The position numbers and the translations under genes are program-made. Positions 23,516 through 33,527 of a stretch of 64,000 nucleotides of DNA are shown one piece after another. Numbering within the stretch: the stretch's first letter is position 1; each line of letters begins with the position of its first letter. The notes under the pieces were generated by a model. That model searched no databases, was not told where the DNA came from, and saw nothing but the letters and a program-made list of their open reading frames with translations. This stretch comes from Cerioporus squamosus. Taxonomy: Eukaryota; Basidiomycota; Agaricomycetes; Polyporales; Polyporaceae. The DNA lies in NCBI GenBank assembly GCA_022592435.1, contig JABYQS010000084.1, positions 1 through 64,000 of the forward strand, given 5' to 3'.

Positions 23516-23776
23516 ACGTTTGAACCACCACTGCCATGTGCTTCCCTTATTGACATAACTAACGTTCACGCTTTGATTTGACTGCCCGTTCGTGTACTGT
23601 ACGTCTCACACCTAATGTGTACAACTCGTTTCCTCCCAGCGCGTCTGCCGTGTGTGCGCATCATGGCACTCGCGCGCCATGGCGCACCGTGCGCACGCAC
23701 GAGCGCTTTGTCACTCTCCGCACGCCCACTTCCTAGAGCCACCCTCCGACGCCGCATCTGGCATCCGCTCCACGAT

Positions 23777-24943
23777 ATGGCTTCAAATTCGTCGCCAGAG
23801 GCTTCAGATCCCTTTGACGTTAGACGTTGGGTTGGGTCGGGGCAGCCAGGTGAGTAGAGCCACGAATAAGTGCGCCTTCCCCTTCTCATCAAGACATACC
23901 AGCTCTCCGACAGGCCCGGGTGCGTTTCAAGGAGCAGCCCAAAGCTTTCCCTCCTTCTGGAGCAGTTCAAGAAAATTTGAAGTCTTCCCAGCCGGAGAAT
24001 CCCTCTCGCAAATCGGATTCAACGAACATCATCGCTCGCGGGTGGCTACCAACGGTTCAGGAGATAGCGGTAGCATTCCTGGTTATTGCGGGAGCCTCAG
24101 CCCTCATCTATTCTATCGTTATGTTCGTGGCCCCAGACTATAACTTCTCTCCAATCCTGGTCTCGCTTGGTCTGCTCCGAGCACCACCTTGCTGTGCCTG
24201 CTCTGGTCGGTTTGACCTCTCTAGCACCACCACTTCCATTCTCACAAGATCTCTACCCATCGGTCGGCGTGATTTCGCTCTTCGCGAAGCAGGTGGCAAG
24301 ATATATCCGGAGCTGACGTCTGCATATATCGCGGACACTTCTTCCTCCCCGCTATACACGCCCAATCCCGCGGACACTGTGCTCAGTGACGACTTCAGGC
24401 TTCCCGGATGCTGGAGCCTGCCTGGGTCTCAGGTACAAGTCGGTGTGGTCCTATCCGAGACAATATATCCGTCTCATTTCACCATCGATCATATCCCTCT
24501 TCCATTCGCCGACGACATATATGAAGCCCCTCGTCGTATCATACTGTGGGGCGTTGTTGACGGCTCCTCAAATCAAGAGACCTACGCTCATCTTCGAGTT
24601 CAATCAAGCAAACTTGCTGCCTACAATCGATCTGCACCTCCCATGACCGCTGGTTTCACCTTCATCCCGCTCGCCACCTCTGAATATAACATCCACGCCG
24701 ACTCGCACGTCCAGACGTTTCCCATATACTCCCACGCTGCACAGTCCGGTATTGACGTCGGGCTTGTCGTTCTGGACGTCGTCGGCAACTGGGGAAGTAA
24801 CACGACATCTCTATGTCGTCTACGTGTTCATGGTAGGTCAGCGCCCTCATCTAATGTCCTATGCTAAGCTTGTCGCAGGAACACCTCGAGAACCCATCAC
24901 GAAGTCTACGGGGGGACGTATGTCTCGATATGTTGTGTTGTGA
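23777..24943 (+). CDS. SUN-domain (Sad1/UNC-84) membrane protein
   Basis: Exons 23777-23849, 23903-24832 and 24879-24943 give 355 residues. A short polar N-terminus is followed by one transmembrane helix at about 75-98 (VQEIAVAFLVIAGASALIYS), then the C-terminal SUN fold at about 145-345. Landmarks are FALREAGGKIYPELTSAY, LPGCWSLPGSQVQVGVVLSE, YPSHFTIDHIPLPF, APRRIILWGVVDGSSNQETY, a QTFPIYSHA strand, and LDVVGNWGSNTTSLCRLRVH. These correspond to the DxALxxxGG start, the GxCWxxxG core, the AfTIEHI strand, the P(k)dfxv(y/w)G strand and the NWGxxxxTCLYRFRVHG end of SUN domains. SUN proteins sit in the inner nuclear membrane and bind KASH peptides. The coiled coil normally preceding the SUN domain is very short here. 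Confidence 0.85.
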
Positions 24944-25324
24944 GCTCGGCATCCAGCGGTTCACGCTCGTTAGAAGAGTGCACTTTCGCGCATATGAGGT
25001 GCGTATCCCATGTTACAAGGCTGTGTTGACCATTGTTGCTCATTCAAGGATGTTCGCTTAGTCCGCCAATACCACATGTAATGTACCTTTTGCAGATGTC
25101 GAGAAACATTGTGACGGATAGAATGTGCGCCGATGGTAATTCTTGATGTCCTTTATCTTCGAGTGAACCACTTAGCTTTGAATGACGAAGTGCGCCGTAA
25201 AGACGAGCGGAGTATAAGCCCGCTTTCGAGCCACTCAATTGCGTTTGCATATTAAGGCTGGCATCACCTCACCGCCGTCACTACGCACCCCGACTCCCAT
25301 CTTCCGAGCTTAAGCTTATAAGCC
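24944..25324. other. Intergenic
   Basis: About 380 bases holding the SUN gene 3' end and the promoter of the next gene. No gene or repeat seen. Confidence 0.4.
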
Positions 25325-28300
25325 ATGGAACCCTCATCTTCAGATGCCGGTTCGTCCGCCCTGCCTGCAGGCCAGGAGCCTGTTCCACCCTCTCGATCCG
25401 TTGGGGACGCTGGCTCGTCCTCTTTCACTCACGATGCCTTCCGTTTCGCATCTCCGGAGGAGAATCCTTGGATCGAACGGCCAGCACAAGTACCGGCTCT
25501 GCCGTTCGCGAATGTCCGAACATTCGGAGTGATGAGCCCACCACCTGAGAACTCGTCTGCAGTAGGTGGCATGCAGCTCGATATGCGGACAGAGTCTACT
25601 ATCGGAATCAAGCGGCAGATGGATGCGATAATGCTGGGCAAGTTCAGGAATATCAAAGCTCTGCGGACTACCAGAGTACGTGTTGTCCATTGTTTGAATA
25701 CCGCCATGAGCCTGAGCTTCTCCGTCTCTGCAGGCATCTCGTCCCAAGCCACTGGAGCTTCTAAAGTGCAGGGGCCCTCTGCGCCTGAAGCAGCAGCAGC
25801 AGCAGAAGCAGATGGTGGCCGAGCCGAGCCGAGCCAGCACTCCGCCAATCGCCTCTCAATCGAAGCGACGCAAGCAGTCTCCGACTCCTCCTCACCACCC
25901 TGCCTCAGATCGATCTGCGCGGTCACGTTCTGCCACACCCAAACCCGATGAGTCTCTCATCTCTGGCGAGGAATCCGATGAGACCATTGGTAGCAGATCC
26001 GACGAGTTTGGTAGCGGATCCGACGAGTTTGGTAGTGGATCCGACGAGTTCGATGCAGACGACGATGATGTCCCGCCGGCCCCAACCCCGGCTCCTGCCC
26101 CTGCGCCCGCACCCGCGCCCGCACCCGCCCCTGCACCCGCACCCGCACCCGCACCCGCCGGATTCCCCTCTCAAGTTCCTCTGCACCCTTTCGTCCCGCC
26201 CGCTGCTGCTGCGATGGTTGCCCCGGTTGCTGCGCAAGGTTACGAGGGGCAAGCCGCTGCTGGTACCTTCATACACCCCGATTCGAACTTGCCCGAGGAG
26301 GATGCGATCATGGAGGGTACTGGAGAGGAGTACACACAATATGTCATGGAGGAGGATCCTCGCAATTATGTGCCGCAACCGCAGGTCAGTAGTAGTCTTG
26401 AGTACAAATAATGATGCAGGCTTGTTGACCGTTACAACCTTAGTATCGTCCCATGCCTGCAGGTCATCAGCAGCCCGCTGCACATCACGCGAACCTCCAG
26501 CACCCGCAAGGCGCATACCACCAACCACCTGCAGAGCAGGCGTATCATGGTGCTTACTATGATGCCCAGCCACAGCCGACCGGGCCTGCTCACGGCGGGC
26601 CTCACGATGGCGCGCATCACCCTCAGATGCAACCTTATGCACAGCATCGTCCGCCACCGGGGCAGCAGGGCGGAGGGTACTACCCTTCCGGGATGCAAGC
26701 TCGAGTACAGCCGCAGCCGGGATCGTACATTCCCCCACAGACTGGCTATAATATGTACGAACCCGAGCCATACCAAGCCAGACCCCACCGTGCTCAGTCA
26801 CACTTTGTGGAGGATGTACCCAGAGGTGGACCTTCGCAAGGCTACTATCGGGAGGATATACCCCGCTCCGGACATCCCCAAAGCTACTATCGGGAGGCCA
26901 CGCACTACGCATCGCAGGAGTCGTCTCTACCATACCAAGGACATCCACCACCCTTGCAGTACGCAGAGCAGTCCGGTCACCGCGCCGGTCAGTACAGCCG
27001 CCAGCAACCTCCAGCGCGGCAGGCTCCTCAGGCTCCTCATGCGCCTCATGCTCCTCGGGCTCCTCAGGCTCCTCGGGCTTCTCAGGCTCCTCCAGCAGCC
27101 CCGTTCACCCAGCTCCAGTTCATTACAGAGGATCCTACGGTTCCTAAGCCCCCGCGTGTTGCACGCAAGCGTGCCAGCGTGCCAGGTCCTCCGTTGACAT
27201 CCCAGAAAGCCGCAGCAAGCTCAGCTAGGGTGCCTCAATCTTCTCAACCTGCTCAACCCGGCCCATCCGACGTTCCCTGGCCTTCTCAAGCCGAAGGGCA
27301 CACAGCACAACAATCGGAGGTCGGGGCGCCTTACGAAGAGCCTTTGAGTTCGATCGAGCCCCAGCAGAAATCGACGCAGACTACCGTCAAGGCCAAAGGC
27401 AAGGCGCCTGGGATGCGCCCTCGGAAGGAACATAACTACGTTCGACCAGCTGCCCCTGCGGCCTTCGTCCCACCACCTGTTGCCTCCTCGTCTCGTGCGG
27501 CCGAGAAGTCTCCTGCTCGCCCTCGCCCCTGTGCCCGTGTCAGTGGGAAGGTCCATGCCAAGGTACTTCACGTTATAGATGAGATGGAAGACGCCTCAGC
27601 AAAAGCTGCTCTCTTGACATGTCTCTTCCCCGAGAGCTCCGCTGATGATGGTGACAGCATGTCTGAGGATGTGAGTCACGCGCTTGTGCACCGTGCCATG
27701 GATATCGATGCTGATAGGTCGTAGGTGACGGATCTGGATCCCCCTGCTGATGCGAACGGTCAGCCCCTGGCGATGATGCTTGACAAGTTCGAAGATGTCA
27801 CGGACTTCGTTCGCGAACATGCGCAGAAGACCCAGAAGTTTCAGTCAGTCTGCTTGTCAGCCTTCTCTGACATGACCGACGAACTCACGAACTCACAGGC
27901 ACCGCATGGAAGACAAACTGACGCAGATGCAGCAAGACGTCGAGGAGCTAAAAGAGCACAAGACGCAGCCTCAGCACGTCTTGGAAGCGCGGCGGACCGC
28001 CAAGTCGCCGCGAAAACCGCGGTCCAGGCAGGCGCAGCGTGCGAACGATCTTCCTCGAGATTTTCACACCTGGCCCGCCGAGAAGCGGGCACATCACTTG
28101 AGACAGCGGAAGAACCACTTAGATTTGCTCGCCGTGCGTGTTGTTGCTCTTCCGACTGCCTTCAGCCTGACTGACTCCTTGTCTGACAGTTCAACGTCAG
28201 GAAGCACTTCAGGTTCCGCCTTGACTTCGACGAATGGGAAGAACTCGTTGATAAGCATCCACCTCTCACCAAGGAACAGATCGAGCTATTCAAGAAGCTA

Positions 28301-29190
28301 GAGGTCACAGTCTACGATGTGTTCCCCGACAAGAAGCTTCATATCGACTTTGAGCAGCACTGGGCGACGTTCCGCTTCAATATTGTTGCCCGTGATGAGT
28401 TCATCGAGGATTTCCTCAAGTGCGTCCGCGACGGGTGGTATTCGACTCCAGCGGTCCCACAGAAGTACCTTGTCGTGTTCTATGTTGGGCAGGCCCTCGA
28501 CACCTGGATGGCTACATGCCGTAAGGAGTACCGCGCCATCAAGAACCCACCGGATCCAAAGAAGGCTGCCGAGCGCGCTAGCCAGATTGCCAGAGACGGG
28601 CGCAAGGGAACAGTGAGTCCGCCCGCCTACCCATGTAAGCATCGCTAATATGCGCTCAAACGACCCAGCTGCTACAATCCCGCATCACAGTCTGCTCGCG
28701 ACGTGAATGGAACCAGTTCGACACACTATGGGGTCTCCTGTCGAACTGTCACATGAGCGGAGACAAGACTGATCGCGACGAGAATGGGAATAAGCGACAC
28801 CCGCCGGCGTGGAAGAGGATCAAGGCTCCATGGCAAAGCCGGGCCTTCAGGACGTTCCTCCGGAAATGCGACACCCACTACCACGACAACTGGGCTAATC
28901 CAAAGCGGATCAGGAAGAAGGGGAAGGTAGGAGGTAACCTGCCTCGCGTACGCATCAAGGGGATGAAGGTCGAGGAAGGTGACGTGCCGGTCGGTCTGTG
29001 GCGGAACTGCTACAGCAAGCAATGGTTGGCGCAGTTGAAGCCCTCCGAAAGATGGAAGCTGCGGATCATCAACGCCGACTTCGACTTCATGCTTCCTGAG
29101 GAGCCATCCGGGTTTGACTTGAATGATGTCACCGACAGCAACGATGAGGTGGATGAGGTGATGGATAGCAGCTCTACTGAGAGCGTGTAA
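25325..29190 (+). CDS. Large Pro/Gln-rich protein with conserved C-terminal region, transposon-associated type
   Basis: Seven exons (25325-25675, 25734-26384, 26444-27670, 27725-27843, 27899-28133, 28190-28612, 28669-29190) sum to 3528 bases, 1175 residues, in one frame. Residues ~1-760 are low complexity: a poly-Gln patch, three GSxSDEF repeats, an Ala-Pro run, then Pro/Gln/His/Tyr-rich sequence. The C-terminal ~400 residues look folded: a helical segment (KFEDVTDFVREHAQKTQKFQ), FRFRLDFDEWEELVDKHPPL, WYSTPAVPQKYLVVFYVGQA, CSRREWNQFDTLWGLLSNCH, and PRVRIKGMKVEEGDVPVGLW with RNCYSKQWLAQL. The last part resembles C-terminal regions of abundant hypothetical proteins in agaricomycete genomes, often near transposons (from memory). 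No catalytic motif identified, possibly DNA-binding. Confidence 0.75.
25990..26160 (+). repeat. In-gene microrepeats: 21-bp GSxSDEF unit x3 and Ala-Pro run
   Basis: A 21-base unit GGTAGCGGATCCGACGAGTT occurs three times in tandem at about 25990-26052 (the first two with small changes). It is followed at about 26090-26158 by a CCC-GCA/GCT-CCT run coding about eleven Ala-Pro pairs. Both stay in frame. A further 9-base unit (CAGGCTCCT and variants) runs at about 27025-27100. Confidence 0.85.
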
Positions 29191-29377
29191 GTCCAGGGCG
29201 CAGTTTTTCATCCAGTACGTGTATGCGGGAGTTTGTACGAAGTCATGGGTACGCAATCGTCTCAATAACTTCCGGCGCGGCGTGCACGCGGACACAGGCA
29301 TTGCTCAAGGTGTGTATTAATTCCCTGTCATCCCTCCTCTCGTGCATACATACCGTCGCCCGTGGGCTGTGGTGAAG

Positions 29378-30340
29378 CGCTGTATGGTGCGGCGCAAATT
29401 GGTCATGGGGACGTGTGTACGCATGTGCACACCTCCCGCGTGAGCGTGACAAACGTAATACGAGATGTGCGCGGCCTCGGCGCGACGTACACGCCAGTCT
29501 GGTCGGCGCATGTCGACCTGACTTGCGCGTACGTCGCGCCTGTGTATCTGCGCACTCTTGAGCATGAGTGTCGTCGCTGCGCTCAGGATGCGCCCACACG
29601 GGATGTTTGCGGCCTCGGCGCGACGTACCCGTCAGTCTGGTCAGCGCACGTCGTGCGTCGACCTGACTTGCGCATACGTCGCGCCGAGACACCACCAGTA
29701 GTGCCGTGTGCAAGTCTCCAGACGAAATGGCGGGAAGTATCCATCTGCGCAAGTACGTTGGTCAAGCAGCTCTGCCCGTCGAACACGCAGATTTTCTCCA
29801 GGGGGAACTCTGCGCACACGTGTGCCGTCTGCGACGCGGCGACTGCATGGTGGAGCCTACCGCCCTCAGGATGCAAGTCTGGTCAGCGTACGCCGACCAT
29901 TTTTGCTTCTAAGCCTCGGTTTCGCCGACGAAGCCGTAGGAGCCATGCATCTGCGCAACTCCGCGTTAGTACGATGGGCAGGCAGTTCCTGCTTAGCGTA
30001 CTCGCAGATACTGCGCACTTGTGCGACGCGGCGGCGTGACTGCACTCGGAATGCGCTAGTTGCCCTCTTACGGCGCAAACGACGCAGATCAGCCTTGCAA
30101 GTTGAAGTTGCGACGTACTAACCTCTTCGGGAGATGCCGCGGCATGTGTGTGCCCATGATGCGGTGGTGTGACTGCGCTCAGGTTGTGGATAATGCGCGC
30201 ATGTCGGGCGCGCAGGAATGCACAGCGGTGCTAGCGTGTGCACACATAAGCTCCTCAATGCTCAGTTGCACACTTGGTCGCTCAGGAGCGCACCATTGTG
30301 CCCACATGCGCGCGCTTGCGCACATATTATTAGCTCTTTC
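29378..30340 (+). repeat. R2 GC-rich palindrome array, right copy
   Basis: Contains palindromes at 29480-29539 (60 bases) and 29618-29684 (67 bases, with a small internal duplication) matching those at 5788 and 5997. The linker segments are also shared, for example the run to GCGCACTCTTGAGCATGAG at about 29550-29570. The order of segments differs from the left copy. From about 29740 to 30340 the same tgcgca-rich style continues without an obvious second match. Starts about 190 bases after the stop of the large Pro/Gln-rich gene. Confidence 0.8.
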
Positions 30341-30365
30341 TTTGCTCAGGATATGTTAACTATCC

Positions 30366-30750
30366 CATGTATTTCACCGACAGCGTAAGGAAGACTTTCG
30401 CTGCCGCAATAACGGTACAGTAAAGGCTGAAGAAAGTATTCCTTTCTCTCGCATTTCATGTGGCATGATTGCGATGACAAAGGCATCCTTTGAGAAGCCT
30501 ATCACTCCTTGCAAAAGGTAACCTTTTCCATACAAATCCAAGACATGTATTTTTATCCAAACACAGCACAAATCTTCGGCAAAGAAAAGTCCAAAAAAGG
30601 ATAGCATATGCCACTCAGGAAGGGAGAGTGAAAGTTGACCTTTCTCGTCGCTTTTCTCCTCGGTGGTGCAGCAGTGTAAGTTGACCTTGCCGACCCCTTT
30701 CTCGCGCGTATTTTGACTGAATGAAAGGATACCTTTCCTTACTATCGTAA
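30366..30750 (+). repeat. R1 direct repeat, right copy (385 bp)
   Basis: Same length and orientation as 4902-5286, about 98 percent identical by eye. Here R2 lies on its left and the Plavaka scrap on its right. At the left copy Plavaka lies on the left and R2 on the right. Confidence 0.85.
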
Positions 30751-30806
30751 GGACTGTTATGTCACTGGGTAAGTTATCCCATGATGCCTTGAGAAATCTG
30801 TGATAA

Positions 30807-30928
30807 ATGCGTGCGAAACTTTAGCTCTCCCTAGACTTTCACATCCAATTTGCCGGTGGGTCTTTCGGCCGATGCACGTAGTGTTGATGACCTCAATGAG
30901 CGGAAAAATATTCCGCCCACCTTGAGCA
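30807..30928 (+). pseudogene. Plavaka-type transposase scrap, inverted relative to left copy
   Basis: Reads CTTTAGCTCTCCCTAGACTT onward and aligns with the reverse complement of 4770-4846, including a shared GCCGATGCACGTAGTG stretch. Similarity continues weakly outward to about 30771 / 4885. It is cut at 30928/30929 by a copia LTR end. Too short to assign without the longer left copy. Confidence 0.6.
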
Positions 30929-31620
30929 TGTTAGCTGCAGTGCGCCTCAGAGTGATCACAATCACAGAAGGCACTCGAGTCGCACTCGAGGAAGTGCATC
31001 TTTGTGGGCTACCCTGAGGGGACGAAGGCCTGGCGGTTCTGGGATCCTGCTGCGAAGAAGTTCATCATCTCTTCGCAGCGCCTGAGGATGCGGACAACAC
31101 ACCCGATGACATCTCGGATGCGCCAGAGCTGCATGATCAGGGGGGAGCGGACTCGGATGATCCTGCACCTCCGCGCCTCCTGCACCCGCTCCTGTGCCCG
31201 GTGCTCCGCACGACGGCTCTCCTGCTCCGTCATCACGCACTCCAAGCCCTCCTGCACCTCCTGCACCTGTCCCGGTCGTCCCACAGCCTCCTGCACCTGC
31301 GCCAGCCGCACCGCGCCCAGCTGGACGTCCATCAGCTCACGAGGAAGCGAACACTCATGGCGGCTTCAAGCCATATCCTGCACTCGCTCGGAAGCACCTC
31401 CCAGCATGTTCGACGCGTTTCCAAGGCTCGCTCAATGACCAGGAGCTCGAGCGTCGAAATCTTGTCCCTCAGTGGCGCAGGATTGCTTTGCCATCTCCTG
31501 CTTCGATGCCAGAGCCCTCAGAGCGAGACCAGACTCTGCAGCGCCACTCTCCCTCTCCAGACCCTCTGATCGACGAGCCAGTTGAGCCGGAGTCTGCCCA
31601 CACCCCTCCGCACGATGCTC
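30929..31620 (+). mobile_element. Copia fragment C: 34-bp LTR end joined to an inverted pol piece
   Basis: The first 34 bases (30929-30962) are the TGTTAGCTGCAG end of the copia LTR in the same orientation as copies A and B. From about 30969 to 31618 the sequence is pol in the opposite (plus) orientation, from the integrase C-terminus (KCIFVGYPEGTKAWRFWDP) through the Pro-rich linker to about the region before RT. It corresponds to the reverse complement of roughly 1070-1710 in copy A. It then abuts the outer edge of the copy B LTR at 31624. No intact gene. Confidence 0.85.
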
Positions 31621-31623
31621 AGC

Positions 31624-31994
31624 TGTTAGCTGCAGTGCACCTCAGAGCGATCACAATGGCCTATGTCGAGCTCTGTGAAGTCTGGGGACTCCAGAGCTTG
31701 ACGAGCGCGCTGTCTACGGTGCGGGTTACATAAGCTATACAGTACCAGCAGCCACAGCGCCCAGGAAATCAACAAAAGCGAAAAGTAAAAAATCAGTGAA
31801 GACCAAAGAGGTCGAGTGTTCAATCCCGGGAGTGTGCAAAGAATAAAATATGAAGAAGCGCCAATATCTCGAAGAGGAATGAAGGCGTCAAGTAGTCGTG
31901 TGAAGCGCCAATAGAGCGCACTGCAATAGTCCCCTGGTGCAAGTACGGACTTGACGCGGGCACAGGAACCGGAGATAGAGCTCCGAGTTCAACA
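31624..31994 (-). repeat. 3' LTR of copia copy B, with 52-bp internal deletion
   Basis: TG...CA bounded. Relative to the 422-base form it lacks one 23-base direct repeat plus the spacer, as expected from recombination between the two repeats, and has one extra A. Confidence 0.9.
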
Positions 31995-32009
31995 CTCCCC
32001 CCTGACCGG

Positions 32010-33527
32010 TCAAGTCCCCAATCCCAGCATCCTGCACATCTCGAGCACCTTCGGCTTGGGCAGTGATTTGGTGAGGATGTCAGCTGGCATGTCCGAGGTG
32101 CGCAGATGGATGACCTCAATCCGGCCCTTGGCTACTTCATCCCGGAGCCAGTAGAAGCGCAAATCAAGGTGCTTCATACGGCCATGGTGCTCGGGATTTT
32201 TCGCAACAGAGAGCGCGGAGAGGTTGTCGATCCTGAGCTGGGAGGCTGAGGAGACATCGAACCCAAACTCCGTGAGCAGGTTGCGCAGCCAGAGGATCTC
32301 CTGGCCAGCAGCAACTGCTGCGACAAACTCGGCCTCTGTGGTGGACAGTGCAACAATGGACTGCAGACGACTCGACCAAGAGATCGCACCTGTGCCCATC
32401 TTGATGACATACCCAGAGGTTGAGCGACCGGTGTCTGGGCAGCCTGCATGGTCTGCATCCGTGTAGGAGGTGAAGAGCTCGGAGTCCAATGAAGGGGAGT
32501 ATGTGAGCTTGTAGTCGAGCGTCCCCTTCATGTACCGGAAGAGGTGCTTGACCGCCTTCCAGTGTGTCATGCCAGGGTTTGTCGAGAAGCGAGCAAGGTT
32601 GCCCACGGTGCGAGCAATGTCCGGACGAGTTGCAACTGCCAGGTAGAAGAGCGAGCCAACAGCCTGGCCGTACGGGATGTCCTGCATCTCCCGAACGTCC
32701 GCTGGTGTCTTGGGGCTCATGTCCGCGCTGAGGCGAAGGCCTGGGTCCATCGGAGTGCCGACAGGGTCGCAGTTGGAGAAGCCATACCGCTCGAGGATGT
32801 CGAGTGCATACTGCCGCTGTGAGATGGAAAGGGAACACTTCGAGCGGTCACGCTCAATCTTGACTCCGAGGAGCCAGGACGTCGGGCCAAGGTCACGGAG
32901 CTTGAAGTGCGCACGCAGCTCGTCCTTGACGCACTGAATAGCGTCCTTGGACTTTGCTGCAACGGTGATGTCATCAACAAAGACAGGGATGATGACACGC
33001 ACTCCGTCTCGAAGGTAGACCCAGACACTGTGCTCACAGACAAGTCGATCAAAGCCAAGCTTTGTCAGGACCTCATGCAGCTTCTCATGCCAGCAGCGGC
33101 CAGCCTGCTTGAGGCCGTAGAGCGACTTGCGAAGTTGCCAGACCCACTCGGGGGTCTTCTCCTCGAAGCCCTCGGGCTGCTTCATGTAGACCTCCTCCTT
33201 GAGCTCGCCGTTGTCCACCGACTTGAGCTCGAGGTCCTCCAGCGCAGCAAGGGCAAGGATGGCTCGGATCGACGCCCACTTGGGAGTAGGGGCAAAGGTT
33301 TCGTTGTAGTCGAAACCAGGACGCTGGGAGAAGCCCTTGGCAACAAGGCGACCCTTGTACCGCTCGATCGAGCCATCTGCATTTCGCTTCACCCGGAAGA
33401 CCCACCGAGAACCGATGGCCTTGCGTCCGGGAGGCAGTTGAACGAGCTGGAACGTGCCATTCTCGATGAGGGACTGGATCTCATCCTTGTGCAGCCTTGA
33501 GCCACCGCTCTCGCTTGTCTGGCTCAA
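32010..33527 (-). pseudogene. pol: Copia RT-RNase H open frame, copy B
   Basis: A 505-codon open frame. RT fingers/palm: GSRWVFRVKRNADGSIERYK, KSVDNGELKEEVYMKQPEGF, then LRKSLYGLKQAGRCW and the catalytic VFVDDITVAAK (xxDD). Connection: GSLFYLAVATRPDIARTVG. RNase H: TSYTDADHAGCPDTGRSTSG and VALSTTEAEFVAA with the acidic residues in place. It ends LPKPKVLEMCRMLGLGT at 32010. A single extra base near 33487 (relative to copy A) separates it from the upstream part, so the full polyprotein is broken although RT and RNase H themselves look intact. Confidence 0.9.

Noticed and set aside
6378..29190. TET/JBP dioxygenase companion, as reported with some fungal KDZ-type transposons
   Set aside because: None of the proteins in the block shows an H-x-D...H dioxygenase signature in the expected context.
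4319..30928. Starship-type giant transposon
   Set aside because: No DUF3435 tyrosine recombinase was found, and those elements are known from Pezizomycotina. The candidate mobiliser here is Tnp2- or Plavaka-like.
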